A stretch of DNA of 64,000 nt from Liquidambar formosana (taxonomy: Eukaryota; Streptophyta; Magnoliopsida; Saxifragales; Altingiaceae): the NCBI GenBank assembly GCA_039720395.1, contig CM077826.1, positions 25,996,430 through 26,060,429 of the forward strand. The letters run 5' to 3'. The notes below the pieces were generated by a model, which had not been told where the DNA came from, did not search any database, and worked only from the letters and a program-made list of their open reading frames with translations. This document shows positions 23,504 to 34,906 of this stretch, one piece after another. Both the position numbers and the translations under genes were made by a program. Numbering within the stretch: the stretch's first letter is position 1; each line of letters opens with the position of its first letter.

Positions 23504-25407
23504 TAAGCATCATACAAAGTCACCCACGCCTATGGAGTCAACCCAAACAACAATTAAATATAGAAGTTTTATAATCTTTAATGACCCCATGTATGGACAT
23601 GTTATTATCCATCCAAAATAAGAAAGGTATTACTCTTCTAATATTTTCATGTTGTAAACACACTCAATTTTAAATTTATTGCACTTGCATAACACGTGGC
23701 TCCAGTAGTACTTATAAATATCAAGTTTTTATTGTTTTTTGAATTTGGAAACATTTATTGCGCATTTGGATGTTCCATGAAGATTAAATGCCTCCATTGT
23801 GTCATACTTTTATTTGGAAGTATAATAGATACATCATTTTCAATTGGGTAATTGTAAAAAATTGCAGCCTCGTTAGAGATGATAGTAAAAAATTAACTAT
23901 GGCCTAAATTAATGAAATCGTAAATTTGATTTTTCATTATCGTTGCTAGTGAAAACACTTTTTTCTTTGATGGTCGCATTGATAATGAATTTCTAGATTC
24001 TTTTTAAAACCATCAAAGCCATTAAATTCCTATGGAGTGATAAAAACAAAATTAAATTCCTATGGAATGTCTACATGTGCCCTTAATCCATCATTTCATT
24101 GGGTGGTGACCAAAAAAAAAAAAAACACACTAATAGTATGTAATAATAAATCATATTTTAGTTTCGGTCAAAAAACTAAATAAATAAATACTAATAGTAT
24201 GTAATAAGAAATCATATTTTCGTATGTCGTTTTTTTTGTGGATAGGTTGGGGTTGTTGATGAGTTTGTTTGTATTTATTTTCTTGTATCTTCTTATGATT
24301 AATATACTTGCTTTTTATAAATAAATAATATTATCTTATACTGTCATGCTTTCCATGTTGTTCTTTTTTGATGTTATTTATCTATGAGATTCAGGTTAGG
24401 AAATTTATTTTAAGCACAAAATCTAGAATTGTATTTTGTAATACCCATTTTAGATATTCCACTTGTCACTTGTGAGAAGAAGAGTGGGCCAGCAGCTAGC
24501 AACCCTCCCCACACAATTCTTGTTTGTTGTACATGACGTTAAGGTACATTTTTTTGCACAAGCAAAATGTTTCCAGCCGTGAACCTAGCTGTCGAAACTG
24601 AATTATTATCATTGTTGTTGTTGTTGTTGTAATTTTTGTCTTCAAACTTTAAAACTAGGGTTTAATAGTTAGGCTTTATTCGTATATCCATGTGGATATG
24701 CATAGCATTTTTAAAAATTGCCATTGAGTTACAAATATTCAGGTTCCTACTGTGGTTACACCCCAGTTACAGCACACTAATGGAACTTCATGGCTGTAAC
24801 GGTTGTTATTGTTCTGTAAGAGGCTATAACGTCCGTTATGCGTATAAGATGCATTTTTCTTCATTTCTTTTCGTTTTTCTCCATTTTCTCTCATCTTCTC
24901 TCTCTTCCTCCTTAGATCTGTTTGTTTAAAGCCCATATTTGAAAGATTTGGAACTAAATCTTATATCCAAGAGTTGGCTCTGCAAAGGTATTCTTAAATT
25001 TCTCCTTAATTTCTTAATTTATTTATTTATTGATTTCTAACCCCTAGATCTTCAAATTTGAAAGTTAGAAAATATGATTTATATTGGAGATCTACATTTT
25101 GCAGTTGGGACATTAGTTTTGAATACTTTTTAAGGTAATAATATTTTTAAATTTCATTTAAATTTGTAACCTTTTATGAATTTTTATTTTTTTCAAATTT
25201 GTCAGTCTTGGATTAAGGGTTTTGTAAAACATTTTAAAATCTTAGTTTGGATTATGAGTTTCTTGATTATAAGATTTGCTAAAATTTTGTTTATTTTCTC
25301 TCAGTCTTTGATCTAGTGTTTAGGTAAAAACAGTTAAAATCTTAATTTGAATGATGAGTTCTTGATATTAAGATTTGCTTAAAATTCATTTATTTTCTGT
25401 TTCTTTA

Positions 25408-25430
25408 ATTATTCTTTTTTTTTTTTTTTT
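25408..25430. repeat. Poly-T tract in the intron
   Basis: A T run in a very T-rich intron segment, typical of plant introns. Confidence 0.5.
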
Positions 25431-25804
25431 TGGATTTGATACTTTGGTTTATTACATGTTTGTGTTTTGGGTTCTTTTAATTATTTGTTTGTAAAATTGT
25501 TTTGGCTTTGATACTTTTGCTTATTACATTTTAAGGAGGTAGTTATATTTGTAATTTGTGTAAGTTTACTATTTGTTTTTTATTTTATTTATTTTAATTA
25601 TTGCTTTTTTGGTTGAGTTTGATTCATGAATTGTAATTTAAATTTGAAAATTCTAATTATTTGGTACATTGACTTGTAATGGAGAAAGTTTACACATTTA
25701 TATTGTTACATGCTGTGTTTCGATGCAAGGCGGCAAACGTATGGGTATGCGATTTGGCTTGGATGTGGCTGTTTTACGGCAGACACGGCTGATTGTGCAA
25801 AAGT

Positions 25805-25806
<2 letters not shown>

Positions 25807-25847
<41 letters not shown>
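25807..25847. repeat. (GA)n microsatellite
   Basis: About 20 GA repeats. The ORFs crossing it (25669-25896, 25793-26056) are Arg/Glu artefacts. Confidence 0.9.
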
Positions 25848-25851
<4 letters not shown>

Positions 25852-25887
25852 CCTTCTAGGTGGTTGCTGGAGGTGGGCTGGAGATGT

Positions 25888-25998
25888 GGCCAGTAGGTGT
25901 CTGATGTGCTGCCGGAGGAGGCTGCTGGATTTGATGTCAGGGGCAGCCAGTAGGTGTGATGTGCTGCCGGAGGAGGCTGCTGGATTATATGTCAGGGG
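25888..25998. repeat. Two-copy tandem repeat (~56-bp unit)
   Basis: The unit, with core 'gatgtgctgccggaggaggc' then 'tgctggat', is repeated twice. It is GC-rich compared with the surrounding intron. Confidence 0.8.
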
Positions 25999-26226
25999 TG
26001 AGGGTCCTTTTTTAGGGTCAAATGAAACCCTTCACCTCTCTTTTATTTTTTTTTAGGTTTTCAGTTTAGGTCCTCGTACATAATTTATATTTGAAATGAA
26101 TAAAGAAGCAAGTACATTTTGGGATGTGTGGTGTTGGCTGTGATTTTGATGGTTAGTTGGAAAGGAATGCTTGAATATTTCAAGAAAAAGAGGACACGGG
26201 GATCTTTGGGATAAAATTTTAGTTTG

Positions 26227-26960
26227 TGAGTTCCTCGTGGGTGTTGGTGAATGAATAGTTTAAAGGCTTATCATTGGGTTGGATTCAGAAGGATTGGAAA
26301 TCTGTTGCGTCCTCGAGGAAGATCAGTAGCGAGTTAATGTTGTTTTCTCTGGTAGGATTAGTGAAGTTAAATTTTGATGGGTGTTCGTTGGAAATCCGGG
26401 TGTTATTGGGTTGGGAGGGGTCTTTACAGATCATAATGGGAGTTGTTGTCTTGTTATTCAAAGTGCCCCACCTTGGGGAGAAGAGAGAGAGAGAGAGAGA
26501 GAGAGAAGAGAGGGGGGGGGGCAGCACTGGAGATGCTATAAAAGTGGAGTTAGTGTTTAAGAAGGCCTTCAAGAAGCAAATTTGTTGGGCCTTCGGAATA
26601 TTCTTGTTGAAGGCAATTCTTCTGCTATTGTGGCATGAATTAGAGATAAGCAAAAGAAGTGTTGGAGATACAATCATTTTATGTGTCATATTATTGATAG
26701 GTTAATGGATTTGAATGTCTATTTGTCATGGACCTGTAGGTCGGGGAATGGACAAGCTGATTCTTGAGCTAAAACAGTAGTGAATAGAGGTCATTTCCAC
26801 CCACTTGATGGGATCCTGTGATTTCTAGGGGGGTTTTGGGTCTTTGTTTTTTGGGGGATTTTTTTGTAAATGGCTGGGGTGTTTCTGTGGTGTTGGCAGA
26901 TTCTTTGTTGGACTTTTGGTCTGCCCTCGTAATTTTTATGTTTTTTACTTTTTATAAGAA
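26227..26960 (+). mobile_element. LINE remnant: RNase H-like domain
   Basis: In changing frames the + strand reads 'VKLNFDGCSL' (first Asp block of a LINE-type RNase H), 'KKAFKKQICWAF', 'GNGQADS' near 26740, and a C-terminal 'NGWGVSV' tail. An A-rich end follows near 26950. It includes a (GA)n insertion at about 26484-26510. Stops and frameshifts make it non-coding. Plant non-LTR retrotransposons carry such RNase H domains after the reverse transcriptase. Confidence 0.6.
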
Positions 26961-27446
26961 AAGATTGTAAAAATAAGGAGAAATAGGTACCAAAAACGAT
27001 AAAGAAATAAATAAAGTTAAGAGTTTATTACTTAGCCCCTCCAAACTTAATTATTATGAAAATTCCCCTTAATAGCAAGATGTTTACAATTTACCCCTAC
27101 ATATTTACTTTATATAATATTTATATATTTAAATAAATACACGTATCCACGCATTTGTACCCACTTTTTGGATCCTTTTAGGCTAAATCTCTTTATCCTA
27201 AAATTTCAGCATTTGATGAATTCGACCCCTAGGCACACACCCGCACATGAGTCCCTGTAACATAGGTTGCATTTAGTTATTAATAATATAAAGTTTGATT
27301 TTAATTTTAAATATAATGATACATGATTCACCTGGCGTGAATATAATCTTACAATGTTATGGAGCCCCATACAAATGTGTGATGTAAATTTCAAGATATA
27401 TTGTTATTAAAATTCCTTTCGAATTACTTTTATAGGAACTTGTAAT

Positions 27447-27886
27447 TAGAGGTGCAACATGGTTTGGGTAGACCCATGGACCAGACTGGTCCAATCAATT
27501 CGGTCTGGTTCTAGTCCGGTCCAAATAGTAACCGGTTCGGTTCCAGTTTAGGGGGTTTCAGAACCGGACCCGGACTCGGACCAAATTCCCGAATTCCGAA
27601 ATATTTATATATATTTATGATTATATATATAATTATTTGTTAATATTAATATATTATACTCCATATATAAGTATTATTCAATAATAATAATACTTATTCA
27701 ATGAATGATAATACGTATTCATTGAATAATAATACTTATTCAATAATTTCTTACCTTTTACTTAAAAAAAGCAACAACAACAACAAAAAACCGAGAACCA
27801 AACCTTTTTTCTGGTTTAGATTTTGTATGACCAAATTAGTTCGGTCTGGTCCAGATTTCCCCTGCCCAGACCGAGTTGCAATCCTA
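27447..27886. mobile_element. hAT-type MITE with 8-bp target duplication
   Basis: The ends are TAGAGGTGCAAC and GTTGCAATCCTA, imperfect inverted repeats. Flanks CTTGTAAT (27439-27446) and CTTGTAAG (27887-27894) match at 7 of 8, the duplication size of hAT elements. The interior has 'ggtctggtccg'-type subterminal repeats and an AT-rich core. It has no coding capacity and lies in KH intron 1. Confidence 0.75.
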
Positions 27887-28344
27887 CTTGTAAGTAGATA
27901 GAATTTAGAAAAATAAAGTATTTATATCCAAAGAAAATTATGAAAACAACATAAATAATTCGGCCATGCTAAAAGAAGGCACTTTGGTCGAATAAAATTC
28001 ACTAATAGTCTGTAAAATGGTTAATATATTGGATTTTGGGATGAAAACATGTGTATCACTAAGTTTTGGTGTTGTTTGAGGACTTTAAAAGATAATTCAT
28101 GGCCGCTATATTAGCAATCCGATATTTAATGCTCATACATCTGATTTCTATTCCGCCACAAGTAAGAATGCAAATTAAATCCTTGGGCATGTGTGATAAT
28201 GTGCAAGATGGTGCTAGAATAATCAACCTTAGAATAAAGTATGGTGTTATATGCTATGTTACTTTCCTGATTAAATGCCAGTAGAAGCTCCCAACCTTGC
28301 AACTTTGGATATCTGTCAATTAAGATTCGAGAATTTGGCAAATA

Positions 28345-28614
28345 CTCCCTCCGTCCCATAAAGATAGGCCATTTTTGCTACTTTTTCTGTCCCAAAATGT
28401 TTGTCCATTTTGAAAAGTCAAATTATAAAATTTTGAACCTTCCTACATTACCCCTTGTTATTTCAATAATTACTTTTAAACACAAAACTCAACACCAAGT
28501 AGGAGAGGGTATTTTGGAAAGATGAAGTTTAATAAATGAGAAATCAATTCAATGATGGCTTTTCTTAAACTACATGTTTTGTCCACTTGGCCTATCTTTG
28601 TGGGATGGAGGGAA
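28345..28614. mobile_element. Stowaway-type (Tc1/mariner) MITE
   Basis: The 270-bp element has termini CTCCCTCCGTCCCATAAAG and, at the other end read in reverse, TTCCCTCCATCCCACAAAG, flanked by TA on both sides. The CTCCCTCCGTCCCA terminus is the classic Stowaway signature. It sits about 140 bp before the acceptor of KH exon 2. Confidence 0.85.
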
Positions 28615-28753
28615 TAAATGTTCTTCACCTCTTAATAGTTATCTCTAATGATCTCTCCCATTAACTGTATGATGTTTATTTTCACTCACCTTTTTGTTCA
28701 AATTGTGCTCATTGTATGTTCTCTGACTATATTTCTGTCAATTTGATATGCAG

Positions 28754-29195
28754 ATAACAGGAAATTTTCCAGCTGTAAAGAAAGCACTCTTGTCTGTTTC
28801 AAGTTGTCTTCAGGATAACCCTAGGGCAGATGCCGCCAACTCTGCTGCCAACAGAATCATCTGGGCATAGTTGTCACGGAACTGGTATGCCTGCACAGAA
28901 TGGACCCATTTCTTCAACGGGAGGTATGCCTCTGGTCTTGTCATGGTGTGGATTATCATTCCAGGGGTCATTTCTTCTATTCCAGGGTCCTGAGAACGTG
29001 GAACCAACAGCAGAATGGTTTATAGAAGAGGAGGTTGTATTAAGGTGTTATGGCCACCTATGAAAAAGTTGGCAGTTTGATAGGGAAAGGTGGCTCTATA
29101 ATACGTCTTTGCAAAATGAAACCGGTGCATCTATCAAGATTGTTGATGCGCACCTGATTCAGATGAGCGGGTTGTTTTGATATCTGCACGAGGAG
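28754..29195 (+). pseudogene. KH gene exon 2 (end of KH2, linker, KH3), frame-disrupted
   Basis: The exon opens in frame with ITGNFPAVKKALLSVSS and DNPRADAANSAANR, the KH2 end typical of HEN4-like proteins, then meets TAG at 28868-28870. Downstream, family segments continue but in shifting frames: HGTGMPAQNGP, RYASGL, GPENVEP, EEEVVL, VGSLIGKGGSIIR (KH3 with GKGG), LQNETGASIKIVDA and PDSDERVVLISARG. I count about eight frame switches in ~300 bp, mostly explained by single-base gains or losses. A donor-like GTATGT follows 29195, but no later KH exon is visible to the right. It is either a recent pseudogene or a poorly sequenced exon. Confidence 0.8.
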
Positions 29196-29848
29196 GTATG
29201 TGAACTTAACTGTGTTTGAATTATAGTCTATTAGAGCAAACTCCATGGTAGAGAGCTATTTGGGGTGAGCTAAAAGCTAACTTTTCGGCTCAAAAAGTGT
29301 AAAAATAGTTCACTACAGTGAAAATACCTCACATGCATAAAGTGGTTGCTCCAATGCACCAAAAGCTATTTTTAGGTCACCCACTTGTTTCCTTTTTTTC
29401 CAACTACCATTCTTCCTTATATTTATATCATTTATCAGTTCCTCTACCTGCTAATTACCAATTTACAGCACAATGCAAAATGCATGCATGTTATGATGAT
29501 CAATTTATAGATTTTGGAAAGGGAAAAAAAAAAAAAAAAAAATATTGGAAACTCAGGCAGGATGAGCCAGTCCAAAAAAGAAAAAGAAAAAAAGACAGGA
29601 TGAAGAAAAAATAATAATAAAAAGGTAAAGAAAGAGGGAAAGTGGAAACCATAAATGCTCATGTTTATGCAAATTCTATTGCAAAGTGGAAAAAATGGAA
29701 ACTCATGGTCCCAGTGGATTGTTCCCCAGGTTCCAAAGTCTCTTGGCCCAGCCCAAAAGCGATTGTAATTTCTGTTCTTGCTAGTTAATTATATTCCTTC
29801 TTTCCAAAAAAAAAAAAAGAAAAAAAAAAGAAAACAAAAATCTTTGAA

Positions 29849-29851
<3 letters not shown>
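29196..29851. other. Region 3' of the KH remnant, no gene recognised
   Basis: There is no continuation of the KH protein (no fourth GXXG motif). A poly-A run lies at 29525-29541, with A-rich DNA at 29575-29620 and 29806-29830. ORFs 29318-29614 and 29444-29662 are low-complexity. Confidence 0.5.
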
Positions 29852-29921
<70 letters not shown>

Positions 29922-29953
29922 GGGGGGGGGGGGGGGTGGGGGGGGGGGGGGGG
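29852..29953 (+). repeat. ~100-nt poly-G tract
   Basis: 102 nt are G except for T at 29921 and 29937; the longest uninterrupted run is 69 G. This is exceptional for plant DNA and is either a G-quadruplex-prone homopolymer or an assembly/sequencing artefact. The poly-proline ORFs on the - strand are produced by it. Confidence 0.95.
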
Positions 29954-30511
29954 AAGACAAAAGATGGAAGAATCGAGAACAACCCCTCATTGAACCCACT
30001 AACCCATCCCATCTCTCTCTCTCCATCTTTGCTGAAAACCCATGAAGCCCAACCCTATGAAACTCCACCCCAACACTTGCAACTTCCTTTCACGACAACA
30101 ACTTTGGCTCAAACCCAACACCAGCATCCCCATGAGACCCAACCCTAACTCTGTGTTGATTGCTCTCTGCAATTCCCTTCATGGCAATTTTGGTTCTTAT
30201 CACCGGTGGTGGCCCCTTGGTCACCAGCAACCACACCTCTTCACAGAGATTGATTTTCCTTCACGGCGGTTCTCATCACCGACACCTTCCTTCACAAAGA
30301 CTCCAATCCTCGACACTGACCAAGTCATCGCACTCTTTTCCCTGCAGTACCATACCATCAACGACGATGGCAATCTAGACCCTACTCCTCTATTTGCTTG
30401 CCAAGAAAATAGAAAAATTCAAAGAAAATATGGATTCAATTTTAGTTGAGATCCAGATCAGAGCGTGGATTTGTATGTGTGCGCGTGAATATATATATAT
30501 ATATATATATA
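29954..30511. other. Unassigned region with an unrecognised ORF
   Basis: A + strand ORF at 30042-30449 (135 aa, rich in Pro, Ser, Thr, Asn) has no recognisable domain. It follows a CT-rich patch that could be a leader. A (TA)n run lies at 30489-30511. I would not call it a gene without transcript support. Confidence 0.3.
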
Positions 30512-30516
30512 GGGGC

Positions 30517-30797
30517 AGGATCAACATACACAAATTTTTACACATTCTTACACAAGTTTTTAAATGACCTATGTTTGACTCATATTCTAAAACCCTCCGT
30601 TGGATTAAATGGTTTTTTCCCACGTAGGTCATGCATCCCCAGAAATCAAGTTGATTGGATTAACTTGATTTTTTTGCGTGCATGACCTATTTGGGAAGAC
30701 TATCTAATCCAAAGGTGGGTTTCACAAATATGAGTTTGAGATAGGTTATCTAAAACTTGTGTAAAAAATTATGTCAAAACTAGTGTATGTTGATCCT
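30517..30797. mobile_element. MITE with long imperfect inverted repeats (281 bp)
   Basis: The termini AGGATCAACATACAC are inverted at both ends, and pairing continues nearly to the centre ('taggtcatgca' versus 'tgcatgaccta'), so the whole element could form a hairpin. It is flanked by TA-rich DNA, so the target duplication cannot be resolved. Confidence 0.7.
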
Positions 30798-31918
30798 AAT
30801 ATATATGTTCAATGTTTTTTTATGCATTCTATGCAATTTTTATGTAATTTTCTGATCAGTTTTTGACGCATTTTATGTTAAAGCATTAAAATTTTGGGCA
30901 GCGTTACTACTAGAGACCGAAATGTTACTTTCCATGGCAACTTAAACTTTTAAATTGCTTTTGGACGTATTTGCCCCTGTTAAGTCAAAATCTTACGCAT
31001 CTGCAGAGTGAAAAAATACAGGACGGGAGAAAGAAAATAGTAGGAAAGAAGGGAGGAGAGAGAAAGGGGGGGTTTCCATGGCCATTCAACTCGTTCAGTG
31101 AACTCGAGAAGGTATGTCCTTCTGCGTGGGGTATATTTGGGTTTCTTTGCTTTGGTGTTCGAACATTCAATCTCAACTCCTTCTTTGCTTTCATCCCCGT
31201 TCGGACCAGACTCACTTCGGAATCAGTTGCCTTAATCTATGGGACAGCATGACATGCGAAGAATAACCATCATGAATAGGGAGGAGTTTTTGGAGAGACC
31301 TAGTAGCAAATCTATGCTAAACTCACTAAAGTGAACCTCGGAGGACTGAGTCGACTCAGTCGCAACAGGTGCTGGTGGGGGTTAGGTCTTTCTCCCTCAC
31401 ACCACAACCAGTGACCATACTCCACCAAAATCCACTCTAATTCCAACTATGAAGTCCCAGCCCACTCCCTTTTCTCCAATTTCACTTCCTTCCCCTAACC
31501 CTTAAAACCCATTGATCTAGATTTTTTTACGTATTGTTTGCGAAGGGATCCAATGAGAAGATGGAATGGCCCCCCAAACAATTGTAGCAACTCCTTTTAT
31601 ATTAAAATAGTGGGAATCTCATCACAGCACCTCCAACTTCTATCTCCACGCCCATTTTCTTCTTCCTCTTAATTTTTTTTTAAAAGAAAATTTTGACTTG
31701 ATTTTCTATTTTCTATTTCAATTTCTGTTGTCTTTGATAATATTTAACAAAAATGGGAAATTTTTCATGTATTATTGGTCAAATTTTATTATTATATGTT
31801 CCTTACTCAGAGATTTGATATGGGAGCTAGGTTAAAGTTGTGATGAGAGAGTTCTTGGGGGCTTTTGCCTATGCTCAGTTTGAAGATGGAAGCTTTGAAG
31901 GAACAGTCATGGAGCACG
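30798..31918. other. Spacer up to the assembly gap, no gene recognised
   Basis: ORFs 30971-31252 (+) and 30985-31215 (-) overlap each other and show no family. Nothing else can be supported. Confidence 0.4.
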
Positions 31919-32018
31919 NNNNNNNNNNNNNNNNNNNNNNNNNNNNNNNNNNNNNNNNNNNNNNNNNNNNNNNNNNNNNNNNNNNNNNNNNNNNNNNNNN
32001 NNNNNNNNNNNNNNNNNN
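31919..32018. other. Assembly gap (100 N)
   Basis: Exactly 100 N bases, the usual placeholder for a gap of unknown size. ORFs across it are not meaningful. Confidence 0.99.
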
Positions 32019-32319
32019 AAAATCAACTCTCACACCCTCCTAATAAGTACAAAAACGAGTTACTTTCAAGGAACAACTAGCATTGAATCAAAATCTCTCT
32101 TCAATAAAAAGCTTGTCAATAGATTTTATGTTGACTATCTACTTAACAAAATTCTCGGTTTCGTAGACACGTATATAATATTTTTTATTCCTTTTCAAAA
32201 GAGGGTTTCAATGGACCCTTGCGCTACACAATGGGTAGTTCATCTTCCTTCCCATAACCTCATCTCACACATACATCTAGGGGAATTGAAACCACAACTT
32301 TCCTAAACTTTTTCCTTAA

Positions 32320-32511
32320 GAGTATTTCTAATGAGGCTAACTATTCAACTTCTTTGACTATTTTAATTAGTCAAATCATTTTTTTCTTCTTCGATGAGCT
32401 AGCTATATGGCTAGCTATTTTATTTATCGTTATTTTATACTAGCTAAACTAGCTATATGTCATTTAGTCAACTAAAATAGCAAAAATTAACTAATCTACT
32501 TGAAAATGCTC
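32320..32511. mobile_element. PIF/Harbinger-type (Tourist-like) MITE
   Basis: The 192-bp element runs from GAGTATTTCTAATGAGGC to a 3' end that reads in reverse GAGCATTTTCAAGTAGAT, flanked by TAA at 32317-32319 and 32512-32514. Three-base TAA/TTA duplications are typical of Harbinger elements. It has no coding capacity. Confidence 0.6.
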
Positions 32512-34850
32512 TAAAAAGGAGCCGTGCTGACCAAGCTACAATTATAGGCATCAAGAAAGCAAGGTTACCATTTGTGCAATAGTTGACTTGGTCCATTACT
32601 TGACAAATGTCTTTGCTTTGGGCCTAAATATTGGTGGGAGTACGCTTTGGATATCCTTTCAATTGGCCAAATAATTTATTAAAAAAAAAGGAAGGTGGGG
32701 GAGGGGGGGACCTCTAATGGCTACTAGACCGTGAATGCTAGTGCAAAAGAGCATGATGAGTTCTAATAAAGCAAAGCTGTTTTCCCTCCAACTCGTTTGA
32801 TTTTCCCTCTCCTCCCACTAGCTTATCTTCTTTAATTCGGACTAAACCGACTCTGAACATGGATTCCTTGCTTTTATTTTTCCTAGATAAACAATTGTAT
32901 TGATTCAAGAATATCATTACCTAAAGTCTAAATTGGAGGAAATAATCTGTTTCAGCTAAGGGGACCATCATGCACTACTCTTGCTTGTTAATTCTGGATT
33001 AAATTAATATCAAAACCAAGTTTATATAGCGGAGATTTTTGTTTCTTGTTTTTTTTTTTTTTTTTTTTTTTTGGGGGGGGGGTTGGGGGAGACATACGTG
33101 GCCCAAACTAATTGGGTAACAATTTATTTAGTATAGTAAAAACAAGGTTTTCTTAACGTGTGACCTAAGGGCATATGTTAAACTGCAATTAATAATCCAA
33201 ACATTACATTGGAAATGATGAAATTACTTTGTAAATGGTGAAAGTTGGTTGGAAAAATATGAAAATGTTTGGAAAACCATGAAAACACATTTTTCTATTC
33301 AATGATTAAGTTATTATTACAACTTAACATGTGTCCTTACGTTAATAAAACCCTAAAAACAAATATATTGGAGAAAGTAAAAAACAAATATTCTCCTTAA
33401 AATCATATATTGAAAAAGAAAAAAAAAAGATGCCAAATATTCTCCTTAAAACCATACGCCCTCGCCCATTAGTGTTCACAAGAATGAATCATTTTATGCA
33501 TTTGTTGGGTCAATTGCCAGAAGATGAGATTGTTGGGTCCTATGTTTGTGTTGGCATATTCCCATGTGCAAAGCCGTAACTGTCAGGATTGTAATTAAGT
33601 CCTATGCCAATCATTTAGCGAGTGAGATGAAGTTTGAAGTCATTTAAGAATGAGGTCCACCAAGCATATACTTGGCTCACGTTTAAGTTTGTTCTTGGGA
33701 TGTTGATCGTTATATGGATGCTTTGGACGATTCGATCGATCCTAATGTCGCAAGTTTTACAGCCCTACCCCTGAGGACTAACTAATAAATAAAAAGTCAT
33801 GAAAGTGATCTCGGGGCTTGTTGCTTATAGGATTAGTGATATGGAAAAATAAAAAAACTAGGAAGTGAAGTTTCACATAAGGAAACGGACTCCTAATCTT
33901 CTTGGCAGCTTAATGGGCATTTTACCATTCTACCCAAAAATTGGATCCCACTAACATATTTGACAAGTACCTTTAGAGGCCGCTAAATTGTCCGTACTCT
34001 ATTTATGATGGGATCGAAAACGAGAACTGGCATAATCGATCCAGACCGTTAATCTCAAATGTACGTGGGGTAATCCACACCATTAATCTAATTTCTGAGA
34101 TGACATCTAAAAAAATGCTCCAAAAATAAATCCTTTGTTGATAAGCCCATGACTCATCATGTGAAATCCCACAAACTTCTAAAGCATTGAAAAGACATTT
34201 GGAAAAATTTGTGCCAAATAGATGCGTTTTCTTGTTAGAATACGCATCTATTAAAATTTTCTCCTTTGAAAAAGTAGAAAATGGATGACAAAGGCATTTT
34301 GGCATTGTTGCCAATAACTCATGCATGGGTGCCATTGGGATATGGCACACGCCGTGGACCTAAAACTATGGACGGGTGAACATGATACCGAGTGGCATCA
34401 AAGTACATTATGATATGATAATTTAGTGGTATTTTTTCTGTTTACTGAGTGAGAGATCTGATTCAAGCTTATAAAAAAAAATATTAACAACCCATTTGAG
34501 AGAACTGCAAATCTATTTTCCTATTCAAATCTTCGTCAGATTTGAAGTGATCCAAAACGTCTCCGGCCCAAGCGCACAAATCAATAACCCACTAGCCTTT
34601 TTTTTCTCTGCTTTTCTTTTCTAGTTTCTTTCTCAGGGTGGTGTTGCCAACACTATCATATTCATTGGCACTGGGCTGGCCCCACGCTTTAGGTTTCTAT
34701 ATCTTTATTTTTATTTTTATTTTCAACCCCCGCTTAGTATTAAATATCTATATAGATATTATATAGATATATAGGTTTGCAGAATGAGCTGTTACATTAT
34801 TGCAAAGCTCATTTGAAAAAACTGACCATGGCTCATATAATACTAACCTT
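32512..34850. other. Spacer, no gene recognised
   Basis: A poly-T run followed by poly-G lies at 33049-33081. The longest ORF (34003-34350, - strand, 115 aa) has no recognisable family. No RNA gene was seen. Confidence 0.4.
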
Positions 34851-34859
34851 TTTTGATAA

Positions 34860-34874
34860 GCAACAAAAAATTTA

Positions 34875-34906
<32 letters not shown>

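Larger units (their letters stand above)
20414..28753 (+). other. Intron 1 of the KH locus (8340 bp)
   Basis: The donor GTAAAG at 20414 and acceptor ATGCAG ending at 28753 join GDELIQ to ITGNFPAVKK in phase 0, which reconstitutes the KH2 C-terminal part seen in the family. The intron contains a 1.8-kb fold-back element, a LINE remnant, a hAT MITE and a Stowaway MITE, which explain roughly 3.3 kb. The rest (20537-21715, 23504-26226) is AT-rich with no gene recognised. Confidence 0.75.

Noticed and set aside
29781..30068. Poly-proline ORF on the - strand
   Set aside because: It is only the translation of the poly-G tract and has no other protein-like content.
30042..30449. 135-aa + strand ORF near the poly-G tract
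   Set aside because: No recognisable domain, no intron signals or paralogue visible. Kept only as an unassigned region.
31840..32080. ORFs running through the N block
   Set aside because: They depend on unknown bases and have no meaning.
34003..34350. 115-aa - strand ORF
   Set aside because: No family features and isolated in spacer DNA; probably chance.
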